From NCBI GenBank assembly GCA_030529365.1, contig JAUMXB010000001.1:1-64000 (forward strand): a stretch of 64,000 bases of DNA, given 5' to 3'. Both the position numbers and the translations under genes were made by a program. Position 1 is the stretch's first letter; each line of letters begins with the position of its first letter. The notes beneath the pieces are model-generated. The model saw only the letters and a program-made list of their open reading frames with translations. It had not been told where the DNA came from and ran no database searches. The stretch is from Cardiobacteriaceae bacterium (lineage in GTDB: Bacteria > Pseudomonadota > Gammaproteobacteria > Cardiobacteriales > Cardiobacteriaceae). Below, one piece after another: positions 53,060 through 62,469 of this stretch.

Positions 53060-54103
53060 TTACGCGTAATGCAGGATGATGCGCCGCGCCTTGCCCTCCA
53101 GCCGCGCCAGGCCGCCAAGGGGCAGGGGAACCTGCGGATCGGTATGGCCAAAATCGAGATTCTGCACAATGGGAATGTGCGCGTTGTAGCGGCGCACGGT
53201 TTCGATGACGGCATCGCGTTGCGCGGCGCGATATTTTGCCTTTTCTTCCGCGCTTTGCGGATTTGCAAATGACCACGCCTGCGGACGGCCAACGAGCACG
53301 GCGCGGAATTTCGCGAGCCAGCCGCGTTCGCCCATGCCGGTGAGCAAGTATTTGATGATCCAGTGTGCGGGAATGCCTTCCGAGGTTTCGAGAAACAGGA
53401 TCGCGCCATCAAGCTCGTCATCCCCGGGCAGATAAATGCCCGCACTCATTTGCAACACTAGGCTTTCCACGCAGCCGCCCCAGAGTACGCCTGCGGCATC
53501 CGCATCGCCATCCCAGTAATGGCCGTCGTTCGCTTCGTGTTTGCGGGTTTTCCCGAGGTTGTCGGGATTATCCCAGGGCAGCCCTTCGTCGTTGTAATAG
53601 TCAGAAGCTTCAAGCACATAGTCGCCACGATGGAAGAGGGCGTGTTCGAGCGCGCGGCGCGTCATCGCGTCCATTTGCCCCTGCATGGCGTATTGGGTGA
53701 GAACGCCGCCGCCATAACAGGAAGGGATGCCGAGTTTCCACAGAAAATGATGGAGGTGGGTGTTGTCGCTGTAGCCGAAAAAGGGTTTGGGATTGGCGCG
53801 CAGCAACGCGGCGTCGAGATAGGGGAGCACGCGGATTTGGTCATTGCCGCCGATACTCGCAATCACTGCCTTGATATCGGGATCGGCAAAAGCGGCCATG
53901 ATGTCGCGGGCGCGATCGGCCGGCGTGGAACCCATTTGCCGCGTGGTTGGATATTCGACCGGCACCAGCCCGAAATCGTCGCGGATGCGGGCAAGCCCCA
54001 GCTCGTGTACCCAGGGAAAAAGGCCGGGCAGACCAGCGGAAGGCGAGAGAATGGCGACCTTGTCGCCGCGTTGCACTGACGGAAGGGGAATGAAAGTTTT
54101 CAT
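53060..54103 (-). CDS. S66 family peptidase, MccF/LD-carboxypeptidase-like
   Basis: A 347-residue protein. It opens RGDKVAILSPSAGLPGLFPW, has the nucleophile region FFGYSDNTHLHHFL (Ser), GCVESLVLQMSAG and the late His in LDFGHTDPQVPLPLGG. These are the S66 motifs; length and the long insert match the MccF-type group (serine hydrolases that open peptidyl-nucleotide bonds) better than the short LD-carboxypeptidase of murein recycling. No microcin genes are nearby. The substrate is unknown. Confidence 0.85.
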   Translation of the reverse strand: MKTFIPLPSVQRGDKVAILSPSAGLPGLFPWVHELGLARIRDDFGLVPVEYPTTRQMGSTPADRARDIMAAFADPDIKAVIASIGGNDQIRVLPYLDAALLRANPKPFFGYSDNTHLHHFLWKLGIPSCYGGGVLTQYAMQGQMDAMTRRALEHALFHRGDYVLEASDYYNDEGLPWDNPDNLGKTRKHEANDGHYWDGDADAAGVLWGGCVESLVLQMSAGIYLPGDDELDGAILFLETSEGIPAHWIIKYLLTGMGERGWLAKFRAVLVGRPQAWSFANPQSAEEKAKYRAAQRDAVIETVRRYNAHIPIVQNLDFGHTDPQVPLPLGGLARLEGKARRIILHYA

Positions 54104-54174
54104 GACGGCTACGGAAATGGTGATAACAATTTTATTTTGATGCGCGTAAGCATCATTCCGCGGTTAGAGCGTCA

Positions 54175-54200
54175 TGTCGGGCACGAAGTGCCCGACCTAC
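54175..54200. repeat. GTAG-type REP-like hairpin, single
   Basis: GTCGGGCACGAAGTGCCC followed by GACCTAC, identical to the right half of the element at 45785-45845; on the minus strand it begins GTAGGTCGGGC. It lies 25 bp from the purM stop. Confidence 0.85.
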
Positions 54201-54224
54201 AGTTTGCCTGCGAGTAAATTGAGT

Positions 54225-55223
54225 TCAAAGATTCAGAATGAGCGGTTCGCTGCCTTCCTGCATGAAGCCGATGAGGCGCGCGTCTTCACCGTGGCTTTGC
54301 AATGTGGCGAGGATGGCGTTGGCTTCATCGGCCGGGGCGATGATGACGAAGCCGATGCCCATGTTGAAGGTGCCGTGGCATTCTTCCACGCGCACTTGCG
54401 CGAGAACGTCGTCAATCAGCGGCAATCTCGGATAGGTGTGGATATTGACCACGGCAGTAAGCCCTTCGCCGTAGGCGCGCGGCAGGTTTTCGATGATGCC
54501 GCCGCCGGTGATATGCGCCAAGCCGTGCACGCGGTGCTTGGCGAGCACGTCGAGCACGGGTTTGACGTAGATTTTGGTGGGCGTGAGCAGCCATTCGCCG
54601 ATGCTTTTGCCATCTTTCATCACGCTGAAATCGGGGAAGATTTTGCGCAGGAGCGAGTAGCCGTTGCTGTGGAAGCCGGAGGAGGGCAAGCCGATCAATA
54701 CGTCGCCAGCCTTGACTTTGCTGCCGTCAATCAACGCTTCTTTTTCGACGACGCCGACAGCAAAGCCTGCGATGTCGTATTCGCCTTGCTGGTAAAAGCC
54801 GGGCATTTCCGCGGTTTCCCCGCCGATCAGCGCTGCGCCTGCTTGCGCGCAGCCGTCGGCAACACCCTTGACGATGTCGGCGGCGACTTCAGGCTCCAGT
54901 TTGCCGCAGGCGAGATAATCGAGGAAATATTGCGGCGCGGCGCCGTGGCAAAGGATGTCATTAACGCACATGGCGACGGCATCGATGCCGATGGTGTCGT
55001 ATTTTTCGAGCGCAAAGGCGATTTTCAGCTTGGTGCCGACGCCGTCGGTGCCGGAGACGAGGATGGGATGCTGGTAGCCGGAGAGGTCATAAAACGCGCC
55101 GAATGCGCCGAGCTGGCTGAGAACGCGCGGATTGTGGGTGGCGGCGGCATAGCCTTTGATGCGTTCGACGGTGTCGTAGCCGGCTTCTTTGTCAACGCCT
55201 GCGGATTTGTAATCGAGGGTCAT
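54225..55223 (-). CDS. purM: Phosphoribosylformylglycinamidine cyclo-ligase
   Basis: A 332-residue PurM: LDYKSAGVDKEAGYDTVERIK, VSGTDGVGTKLKIAF, GIDAVAMCVNDILCHGAAPQ, IGGETAEMPGFY and GLPSSGFHSNGYSL. It makes aminoimidazole ribonucleotide from FGAM with ATP. Opposite-strand frames are shadows. It lies 200 bp downstream of purC on the same strand, with an AAGCGCTT dimer and a GTAG element between; purN is not adjacent. Confidence 0.97.
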   Translation of the reverse strand: MTLDYKSAGVDKEAGYDTVERIKGYAAATHNPRVLSQLGAFGAFYDLSGYQHPILVSGTDGVGTKLKIAFALEKYDTIGIDAVAMCVNDILCHGAAPQYFLDYLACGKLEPEVAADIVKGVADGCAQAGAALIGGETAEMPGFYQQGEYDIAGFAVGVVEKEALIDGSKVKAGDVLIGLPSSGFHSNGYSLLRKIFPDFSVMKDGKSIGEWLLTPTKIYVKPVLDVLAKHRVHGLAHITGGGIIENLPRAYGEGLTAVVNIHTYPRLPLIDDVLAQVRVEECHGTFNMGIGFVIIAPADEANAILATLQSHGEDARLIGFMQEGSEPLILNL

Positions 55224-55255
55224 GGGATTCCGTGGGTTTGCGGGTGAATGGGAAA

Positions 55256-55322
55256 TTTTCTCATGATTAAGCGCTTATGACGGTAAATTTTCTCATGAAA
55301 AGCGCTTTATTGTGGTAAAAAA
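55256..55322. repeat. AAGCGCTT palindrome, dimer
   Basis: Cores at 55269-55276 and 55299-55306 (30 bp apart). Left arm TTTTCTCATGATT; middle GGTAAATTTTCTCATG; right arm TGTGGTAAAAAA then TGATTATTTT. It separates purC from purM. Confidence 0.88.
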
Positions 55323-55354
55323 TGATTATTTTGAGATATTTTTTGGTTTTTATT

Positions 55355-55421
55355 GTAGGGTGGGTGTTAACCCACCATAAGATATGAAGTTTATATAGAG
55401 GTGGGTTCACACCCACCCTAC
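55355..55421. repeat. GTAG-type BIME-like paired hairpin
   Basis: GTAGGGTGGGTGTTAACCCACC at the left and its inverse GGTGGGTTCACACCCACCCTAC at the right, with ~22 bp between: outward GTAGGGTGGG heads and two inner hairpins. Same architecture as the 45.8-kb elements with another stem sequence. Confidence 0.8.
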
Positions 55422-55424
55422 GGT

Positions 55425-56135
55425 TTATTCCAGATTTTCCAATCGGTTCAATATGTCACGATAAGCGTCGGTCAAGCCGCCGAGGTCGCGGCGGAAGCGG
55501 TCCTTGTCGAGTTTTTCTTTCGTTTCGATGTCCCAGAGGCGGCAGGTGTCGGGACTGATTTCGTCCGCGAGGATGATGTCGCCATCGGCGGTTTTGCCGA
55601 ATTCAATTTTGAAATCAACGAGATCGACGCCGCAGGCGGCAAAGAGGGCGACGAGCACCTGGTTGATGTGGTCGGTGAGCTCGTAGATGGTATCGAGTTC
55701 TTCGTAAGTGGCCGCACCCAGGGCGACGGCGTGGTCGTCATTGATGAGCGGGTCGCCCAGGGCATCGTTTTTGTAGCAGATTTCGAAGATGGTGTTGGGC
55801 GGCAGCGCGCCTTCCTCGAATCCGAGGCGTTTGGCAAGCGAGCCTGCGATGCGGTTGCGCACGATGACTTCGAGCGGAACGATGCTCACCTTGCGGCAGA
55901 GCTGTTCGCGTTCGTTCAAGGTTTCGATATGGTGGGTGGGAATGCCCGCGTCTTTCAGAGCCTGGAAAATCAGGGTGGTGATGCGGTTATTCAAAATACC
56001 CTTGTCGGCGATGACGGCGTGCTTTTCGCCGTTGCCGGCGGTGGCGTCATCGTTGTAGTGGATGATGACCTGTTCGGCATCATCGGTAGCATAGACGGCT
56101 TTGGCTTTGCCGGTGTAGAGGAGGTCTTTTTTCAT
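55425..56135 (-). CDS. purC: SAICAR synthetase
   Basis: A 236-residue Pur[64 protein letters not shown] and the end [15 protein letters not shown]. It joins aspartate to CAIR. It starts 9 bp after the purL stop, so the two are co-transcribed. Rho-independent terminator not seen directly after the stop, but a GTAG element follows within 4 bp. Confidence 0.97.
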   Translation of the reverse strand: MKKDLLYTGKAKAVYATDDAEQVIIHYNDDATAGNGEKHAVIADKGILNNRITTLIFQALKDAGIPTHHIETLNEREQLCRKVSIVPLEVIVRNRIAGSLAKRLGFEEGALPPNTIFEICYKNDALGDPLINDDHAVALGAATYEELDTIYELTDHINQVLVALFAACGVDLVDFKIEFGKTADGDIILADEISPDTCRLWDIETKEKLDKDRFRRDLGGLTDAYRDILNRLENLE

Positions 56136-56144
56136 GGGAGTCCT

Positions 56145-59100
56145 TTAACGCAGGGCGTTGATGGCTGAGGCGAAGATGTTTTGCGCGCGGAAATCGGGGA
56201 AGTTGCGCTTGCCGCCGGCAAGGTGGCGCTCGCTGTGCCCCATTTTGCCGAAGATGCGGCCGCACGGGCTCATGAGCCCTTCGATGGCGAGCAGGGAGCC
56301 GTTGGGATTGAACTGCGGTTCCATGCTTGGCGCGCCGCTTTGCGGGTTGCAATATTGGGTGGCGACCTGGCCGTTGGCGACGAGCGCTTGCAGCACGGCG
56401 TCGCTTGCCACGAAGCGGCCTTCGCCGTGCGAGAAATCGACGTCGTGAATGTCGCCGACGCGGAAATCGGCAAGCCACGGGCTGTGGTTGTTGGCAATCA
56501 CCGTGCTCGCCACATGCGCGATATGGCGGGCGATGACGTTGTGGGTGAGGGTGGCATCGCCAGCCTTGGGCGTGGCGAAATCGCCGTAGGGCAAGAGACC
56601 GCTTTTCACCAGCGCCTGGAAGCCGTTGCAAATGCCGAGCACGAGGCCGTCGCGCGCGAGCAGCGCCAGTATGGCATCGCGGATGCGCGGATTGGCGAGC
56701 ACATTGGCCATGAATTTGCCGGAGCCGTCCGGCTCGTCGCCGGCGCTGAAGCCGCCGGCAAGCACCAGGATCTGGCTTTCGCCGATGCGCTTCTCAAGCG
56801 CTTGCAGCGAGGATTCGATGTCGGCGTGGTTGCGGTTCAAAATCAGGCTTTCGCTGACGTCCGCGCCATTTCTGCGGAAGGCGCGCGCGGTGTCGAGTTC
56901 GCTGTTGGTGCCGGGGAAAACGGGCAGCACCACTTGCGGGCGGGCAATCCCTAAGGATTTGCGCGTATAGGGGCGCGGCGCGCTTGCCACGGGCACGCTT
57001 TTTTCTTCGTGGGCGGTGTAGAGCGGGTAGATATCAGCGAGCACGCCGTCGGCAATGGCGGCGAGATCATCAATCGCTGCGCGTTCACCGCCGATGGCGA
57101 GTTCCGGCGTGCTGGTGGTCATGCCCAGATAATAAAGATGCGCCTGCTCCGGCAACTTTTCCGCACTGCTCAGGAGATAGCCGCCGTATTCAGGGAGGAA
57201 TGCATCATCGAGTTGGGCGATTTCAACGCCGATACGGTTGCCAAGGCTCGCCTCGTGTATTGCCTGCAACACGCCGCCGTGGCGGATAGCGCGCGCGGAC
57301 GCGATCGCGCCGCTGGCAATATGCTGATGGACGAAGGCATTGTTGGCGGCGAAGACGGCGAAATCGGGGCGCTCCTGGGCATCGCGCGGGCAACGCAGCC
57401 AGTAAACATGATGACCGGCCGCCTTGAATTCCGGGCTGGTAACCTGATGGCGGTTGACGGCGGCCACGGCGAAGGCGATCAGCGTCGGCGGCACGTGCAG
57501 ATCATGGAAGGTGCCACTCATCGAATCCTTGCCGCCAATGGCTGCGCGGCCAAGCGCATTCAGGGCATGGTGCGCGCCAAGCAGCGCAGCGTAGGGCAGT
57601 CCCCAGTTTTGTGCATCCGTTCCCAGGCGGCGGAAATATTCCTGCAAGGAAAAATGCGCTTTTGCCGCATCGCCGCCGCAGGCGACCAGGCGCGACAGGG
57701 CATCGACTACGGCATAGAGTCCGCCGTGATAGGGGCTCCATGCGCCAATCTCGGGATGAAAACCGTAGGCGAGGATGGAAGCGACGCTGGTATCGCCTTC
57801 GGTGGGCAGGGCATAGACGGAAGCTTCAGCGGGCGTGCGCAGGGTGCGGCCGCCATAGGGCAGGAGCACGCAGGCCGCGCCCACGCTGTGGTCGAAGCGG
57901 TCGCCCAAGCCGCGTTGGCTGGCAAAGGGCAGGGTGGCGAGTTGCGTTTGCAGCGTCTCCTTCCATGACGCGACCGCAGGCGCTTGCAGGGGCGAAGCGC
58001 CCTTGGGTTCGGCAATGCTGACTTTTTCCTGTACGCTGGCGGCGCCATTGGTATCCAAAAAGGCGCGCGACAGCGAAACGATGGTATCGCCTTGCCAGCG
58101 CATGGTGAGCGTGGCGTCGTCGGTGACGCGCGCAATCGGCGTGGCATTGAGGTTTTCGCTGGCGGCAAGCGCTATCATCGTGGCTTCGTCCTTGGCGTCG
58201 ATGACTACCGCCATGCGCTCCTGCGATTCGGAAATGGCGAGCTCGGTGCCGGAAAGGCCGAGGTATTTCACCGGCACGGCATCGAGATTGATGTCGAGTC
58301 CGTCGGCCAGTTCACCAATGGCCACCGCCACGCCGCCTGCGCCGAAATCGTTGCAGCGCTTCACGCGCCCGCTGAATGCGGGATTGCGGAAAAGCCGCTG
58401 TAATTTGCGCTCTTCCGGCGGGTTGCCTTTTTGCACTTCGGCGGCGCTTTCGGTGAGCGAATCGCCGTGCTGTTCGCGCGAGGAGCCGGTGGCGCCACCG
58501 CAACCGTCGCGACCGGTCGCGCCGCCAATCAACAGCACCACATCGCCAGGCGCAGGCTCTTCGCGTTTCACTTGCGCGGCTGGACAGGCAGCGACGACTG
58601 CGCCCACTTCCATGTGCTTGGCCTTGTAGCCGGGATGATAGACTTCAACCACTTGCCCGGTGGCAAGGCCGATCTGGTTGCCATAGGAAGATGCGCCCGC
58701 TGCCGCGCCTTGGGCGATGGCGATCTGCGGCAATTTGCCGGGAAGCGTGTCGGCAATGTCTTCGCGCGGGTCGGCACCGCCGGAGAGGCGCATCGCCTGA
58801 TAGACGTAAGCGCGCCCGGAAAGCGGATCGCGGATCGCGCCGCCGATACAGGTGGCTGCGCCGCCGTAGGGTTCGATTTCAGTAGGGTGGTTGTGGGTTT
58901 CGTTCTTGAATTGCAGCAGCCATTTTTGCGGTTGGCCGCCTGCAACCTCGTTGTCATCAACATCGACGAACACCGAGCAGGCATTCACTTCCGCCGAGAA
59001 TTCCACATCGGCGAGTTCGCCTGTCTGGCGGCGGTGGCGGGCATCGATTGTCGCCAAATCCATCAGGGTCAGCGGACGTTTTTCCGCGTTTTCACCGAAC

Positions 59101-59867
59101 ACCTGATGACGCATGGCGCAATAACCGGCAAAATCGGCAGCAAGCGCTTCACCAAAGGCGCTTTGCGGGAAGGTGATGTTTTTGAGTTCGGTGGCAAAAG
59201 TGGTGTGGCGGCAATGGTCCGACCAGTAGGTATCGAGTACGCGGATTTCCGTTTCGCTTGGCTCGCGGCCCAATTCACGGAAATGCGCTTGCACCAGGGC
59301 GAGATCGGCGAGCGTCATGGCAAGCCCCTGTTTGCGATGGAAGCTGGCAAGGCCGTTGTCATCCAGCGCGATAAAGCCCTCGTGGCGCGGCACGGCGAAA
59401 GCCGGACGGTGTGCGGGCAGGGTATGGACAGCAAGATCCTTTTCCCGCGCTTCGATGGGGTTCACCAGATAAGCGCGCAGCGCCTTTTTCGCCTCATCAT
59501 CAAGATCGCCATGAAAGCAGTAGGCAACCGCGCTTGTCACCTGGCCTTGCGCAAAACGTCCGTCAATCAGGCGCAGGCACTGCTCGGCAGAATCGGCGCG
59601 CTGGTCGAACTGGCCGGGCAGGGGCTCTACCACCAAAGCAAAATCGCAGGGCGGGAGCGCAGTGAGCACTTCATCGGAAACCGGATCGGTAAACACGCGG
59701 GCAATAGCCTCCGGCAAAAGATCGGCGGGCGCATTGTGCACGTCGTACAGCGCGAGCGTTTCGAGGGAAGCAAGTTGCGGGAGATGAAGATGATCGCGAA
59801 GCTTGGCAAGCAGCGGGGCGGTGGTTTCGAAGCCGGGACGTTTGGCGATGAACAGGCGTTGGAACAT
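56145..59867 (-). CDS. purL: Phosphoribosylformylglycinamidine synthase
   Basis: A 1240-residue large PurL. N-terminal domain, then FGAM synthetase core with TYWSDHCRHTTF, NETHNHPTEIEPYGGAAT, GGATGRDGCGGATGSS, and a C-terminal glutaminase with Cys1080 (LGICNGFQALVK). It uses glutamine and ATP to make FGAM. First gene of the purL-purC operon. Slightly shorter than the E. coli enzyme (~1295), without loss of any motif I can see. The 520- and other opposite-strand frames are shadows. Confidence 0.97.
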   Translation of the reverse strand: MFQRLFIAKRPGFETTAPLLAKLRDHLHLPQLASLETLALYDVHNAPADLLPEAIARVFTDPVSDEVLTALPPCDFALVVEPLPGQFDQRADSAEQCLRLIDGRFAQGQVTSAVAYCFHGDLDDEAKKALRAYLVNPIEAREKDLAVHTLPAHRPAFAVPRHEGFIALDDNGLASFHRKQGLAMTLADLALVQAHFRELGREPSETEIRVLDTYWSDHCRHTTFATELKNITFPQSAFGEALAADFAGYCAMRHQVFGENAEKRPLTLMDLATIDARHRRQTGELADVEFSAEVNACSVFVDVDDNEVAGGQPQKWLLQFKNETHNHPTEIEPYGGAATCIGGAIRDPLSGRAYVYQAMRLSGGADPREDIADTLPGKLPQIAIAQGAAAGASSYGNQIGLATGQVVEVYHPGYKAKHMEVGAVVAACPAAQVKREEPAPGDVVLLIGGATGRDGCGGATGSSREQHGDSLTESAAEVQKGNPPEERKLQRLFRNPAFSGRVKRCNDFGAGGVAVAIGELADGLDINLDAVPVKYLGLSGTELAISESQERMAVVIDAKDEATMIALAASENLNATPIARVTDDATLTMRWQGDTIVSLSRAFLDTNGAASVQEKVSIAEPKGASPLQAPAVASWKETLQTQLATLPFASQRGLGDRFDHSVGAACVLLPYGGRTLRTPAEASVYALPTEGDTSVASILAYGFHPEIGAWSPYHGGLYAVVDALSRLVACGGDAAKAHFSLQEYFRRLGTDAQNWGLPYAALLGAHHALNALGRAAIGGKDSMSGTFHDLHVPPTLIAFAVAAVNRHQVTSPEFKAAGHHVYWLRCPRDAQERPDFAVFAANNAFVHQHIASGAIASARAIRHGGVLQAIHEASLGNRIGVEIAQLDDAFLPEYGGYLLSSAEKLPEQAHLYYLGMTTSTPELAIGGERAAIDDLAAIADGVLADIYPLYTAHEEKSVPVASAPRPYTRKSLGIARPQVVLPVFPGTNSELDTARAFRRNGADVSESLILNRNHADIESSLQALEKRIGESQILVLAGGFSAGDEPDGSGKFMANVLANPRIRDAILALLARDGLVLGICNGFQALVKSGLLPYGDFATPKAGDATLTHNVIARHIAHVASTVIANNHSPWLADFRVGDIHDVDFSHGEGRFVASDAVLQALVANGQVATQYCNPQSGAPSMEPQFNPNGSLLAIEGLMSPCGRIFGKMGHSERHLAGGKRNFPDFRAQNIFASAINALR

Positions 59868-59983
59868 GACGATGTCAGGGGTGGTGGAGTAAGGCGCGCG
59901 ATTTTAGCATTTTTGCCTGTCAAAACGGTCAGAAAACGAGGGTGTGATAAAAATTATCATCTTTTGGGAAAATATAATATTTA

Positions 59984-60015
59984 TTTTCCATGATAAAGCG
60001 CTTATGATGAGAAAA
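59984..60015. repeat. AAGCGCTT palindrome, single unit
   Basis: The core is at 59996-60003 with left arm TATTTTCCATGAT and right arm ATGATGAGAAAA. It lies between the purL start and the rseC stop. Confidence 0.75.
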
Positions 60016-60036
60016 TTTCTCAAAAAATCATGGAAA

Positions 60037-60501
60037 TCAATGGTTTTTAGGAACGCAGAACCGAATGTCGGAAGGATTTTTCACTATCAGGCGCAATGCA
60101 CGCCGCAAGCGCCGTTCGGCATAGCGACGGGACAAGAAAGCTGCGAGCAGCGTTGCCATGATGGCGCCAACAAGCTGCATGCTTTCCGCGCAATGGCGCA
60201 ACAGGAAAAGTGCACTGACAAACGCAAGCAATGGCCAACCGTAAACATGCAGCATCAAGCGGTGCAGGATGGCTGTCGGTATATGCAGGAGACCGTGATC
60301 GCCGGGTTGCCAGGATTCATGATGCAAACGTGGCAAGCTCACGCGGCTGCTGCGGAAAAAACCGCGAAACCATGGACGTGCGCCACAACCTTCGCCGCGC
60401 GCGCATTGCGGGCAAACGTCAGCGACGTCGAGAATCTCAAGAGAAAGAAAATCTCCGTCAACCGACATGATTTTTACCGGGATGCTTAACTCGTTGTTCA
60501 T
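60037..60501 (-). CDS. rseC: RseC/MucC-family membrane protein
   Basis: A 154-residue protein: four conserved cysteines in DVCPQCARGEGCGARPW, then two close TM helices (~85-103 and ~105-125) and a short basic tail. This is the RseC/MucC layout; E. coli RseC acts with Rsx in reducing SoxR. rpoE, rseA and rseB are not adjacent, so it stands alone here. Confidence 0.85.
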   Translation of the reverse strand: MNNELSIPVKIMSVDGDFLSLEILDVADVCPQCARGEGCGARPWFRGFFRSSRVSLPRLHHESWQPGDHGLLHIPTAILHRLMLHVYGWPLLAFVSALFLLRHCAESMQLVGAIMATLLAAFLSRRYAERRLRRALRLIVKNPSDIRFCVPKNH

Positions 60502-60663
60502 GGATTACGGAAGGGCTTGCAGGGATTGGCAACTGCCAGGCAGAAAATGACGTGCAACATGAATAGTGGATATCCAGATGATGTACATAATTTAACATAA
60601 TCCTTATTCTGCGAAATTATATACAGACATTCATATGGTTAGTGAAGACAGGTTCAATATAAA

Positions 60664-60693
60664 CAAAGCGGCACTTTTCAGGTGCCGCTTTGC
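60664..60693 (-). terminator. cstA terminator
   Basis: AAAGCGGCACTTTTCAGG-type hairpin: AAAGCGGCAC and GTGCCGCTTT arms with a short loop, ~28 bp after the cstA stop. The T-run is weak, but the stem is strong. Confidence 0.75.
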
Positions 60694-60720
60694 TGGTTCA
60701 GCTAGCCGAAAAGCAAACGA

Positions 60721-62271
60721 TCAGTCATCTGCTGTTGCGAGCATGCCTGAAGTTGCAGTACCTGGACGCAGGCCCACCAGGAACAGTGCTGCCAATGCCG
60801 CTGCAACGATGCCGCCGCCAATCATGGCGATTTCCCAAATGTTGCTTTCAAGTCCCATTTTTGCCCAGATCCAGCCGAGGCCGATTTTCTGGTCAAAGAA
60901 CAGGAAGCAGGCACAGATTTGCGTCATGAGAATGGCGGGAACGGTGCAGATCCAGTGGAATTTGCCACGGCGATAGAGATAGGCAGCGGCAATCCACAGC
61001 ATGATCGTGGCCGTGCTTTGGTTTGCCCAGCTGAAGTAACGCCACAACGCGCTGAAGTTCATGGTGGAAATATAGATGCCAATAGCGAACAGCGGAATGG
61101 TGATCGCCAGGCGCTTGTTGATGTTGCGCTGATCCCATTTGAGGAATTCTGCAATTTGCAAACGCGCGGCACGGAATGCGGTATCGCCCGAGGTAATCGG
61201 CAATACCACAACGCCGAGCACGGCCAGCAGTCCGCCGAAGGTGCCAAGCATGCCTACGGCAGACTCATATACCACTTTGGAGGGCGTACCGTTGGCAATA
61301 GCCTGTTGCAGGGTTTGCACGTCATCATAGAAGCTGACACCGACCAGACACCAGATCAGCGCGATCACGCCTTCGGTAATCATGGCGCCATAGAAAACGA
61401 AGCGGCCTTCTTTTTCATTGGTGGCGCAACGTGCCATCAGCGGTGTTTGCGTGGCGTGGAAGCCGGATATTGCTCCGCAGGTGATGGTGAGGAAGATCAT
61501 TGGCCAAATGGGAAGATTGGTGTTGGGATGGAAATTCTGGAAGAAATCATCCAGAGTAAGGCCATTATCCAGACCAAGCGTGCCGAATGCGGGAATGCCG
61601 TTGTAAACAAGACCGAAGAGCATGCCTGCGGTCATGAACATCAGCAGCGCGCCAAAGAGCGGATAAACGCGACCAATGATTTTGTCGATCGGCAGCAAGG
61701 TGGCGATGATGTAGTAGGCAAAAATGATGCATACCCAGATGAGCACGAGATTGTCATGTGCGGCATGCCCTTTTTTCACCATTTCGCCGCTGCGGCCGAG
61801 AACCTGTTCGGTCAGCGTGGTCAAAAGACCCGCCGGACTGATGACGAACACTACGCCAACGAGCACGAGCAGCACCAGGGCAACGATATTCACCAGATGC
61901 TTGACTGGCGTGCCCAGATAGCGCCCTGCCATGGTGGGAATGGAAGCGCCATTGTTGCGGATGGAAATCATGCCGCAGAAATAATCGTGCACTGCACCAG
62001 CAAAAACGCAGCCAACCACGATCCACAACATTGCAACCGGACCATACAGGGCACCGAGAATCGGTCCGAAAATGGGGCCGGTTCCGGCGATGTTGAGCAG
62101 CTGGATCAGCCAGATCTTGGTTCTTGACATCGCCACATAATCCACACCGTCGGCACTGACGTGCGCCGGAGTTGGACGCTGCGGCTTGATGCCGAAAACC
62201 TTCTCGACGAGAGCTCCATAGACAAAGTATCCCGCAATCAGCAGCGCGACACAGAAAAGAAATACCAACAT
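60721..62271 (-). CDS. cstA: CstA-family peptide/pyruvate transporter
   Basis: A 516-residue, ~14-TM protein. Opening GYFVYGALVEKVFGI, then GTGPIFGPILGALYGPVAMLW, ITCGAISGFHATQTPLMARC and PLFGALLMFMTAGMLFG are CstA hallmarks. It lacks the ~200-residue extra segment of E. coli CstA/BtsT (about 700 residues), as in shorter family members. Likely role: uptake of pyruvate or peptides under carbon limitation. A sigma-70 promoter and a ~75-nt leader precede it; a terminator follows. Confidence 0.9.
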   Translation of the reverse strand: MLVFLFCVALLIAGYFVYGALVEKVFGIKPQRPTPAHVSADGVDYVAMSRTKIWLIQLLNIAGTGPIFGPILGALYGPVAMLWIVVGCVFAGAVHDYFCGMISIRNNGASIPTMAGRYLGTPVKHLVNIVALVLLVLVGVVFVISPAGLLTTLTEQVLGRSGEMVKKGHAAHDNLVLIWVCIIFAYYIIATLLPIDKIIGRVYPLFGALLMFMTAGMLFGLVYNGIPAFGTLGLDNGLTLDDFFQNFHPNTNLPIWPMIFLTITCGAISGFHATQTPLMARCATNEKEGRFVFYGAMITEGVIALIWCLVGVSFYDDVQTLQQAIANGTPSKVVYESAVGMLGTFGGLLAVLGVVVLPITSGDTAFRAARLQIAEFLKWDQRNINKRLAITIPLFAIGIYISTMNFSALWRYFSWANQSTATIMLWIAAAYLYRRGKFHWICTVPAILMTQICACFLFFDQKIGLGWIWAKMGLESNIWEIAMIGGGIVAAALAALFLVGLRPGTATSGMLATADD

Positions 62272-62294
62272 AAACTTAACCTTTTGAATTTTTG

Positions 62295-62324
62295 TTATTC
62301 ATGCCTTGAGCCAAGACACGCCAT
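62295..62324 (-). CDS. Possible 9-residue leader peptide before cstA
   Basis: In the cstA leader, GGAGGA lies just upstream of an ATG at 62324 whose frame reads MACLGSRHE and then stops, 23 bp before cstA. The ribosome site is strong but only ~4 bp away. It could be a translated leader with a regulatory role or chance. Confidence 0.25.
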   Translation of the reverse strand: MACLGSRHE

Positions 62325-62344
62325 CACTCCTCCGGAGCGGCGCA

Positions 62345-62373
62345 ATTATCATAAAAAAATGGCAATGTGTAAA
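62345..62373 (-). promoter_or_regulatory. Sigma-70 promoter of cstA
   Basis: On the minus strand TTTACA (-35, 62368-62373) and GATAAT (-10, 62345-62350) are 17 bp apart. The -35 region overlaps AAACG/CGTTT arms that could form a regulator site; no regulator can be named. Confidence 0.7.
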
Positions 62374-62469
62374 CGAAAAAAACGTTTTGTTTATTGAATT
62401 TATGGCATCTTTTTTAGCAAACATGCCCTTCTTGTCGGCAATGATTGTCGGCTCTTTCAAAATAGTATC

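Noticed and set aside
34020..59155. AAGCGCTT octamers inside coding regions (for example in patB, the HAD gene, pilR and purL)
   Set aside because: They lack the flanking arms and 31-bp pairing and fit the local codon use, so they are not counted as elements.
58431..59993. A 520-codon open frame opposite purL
   Set aside because: Antisense of a conserved enzyme, with no family pattern.
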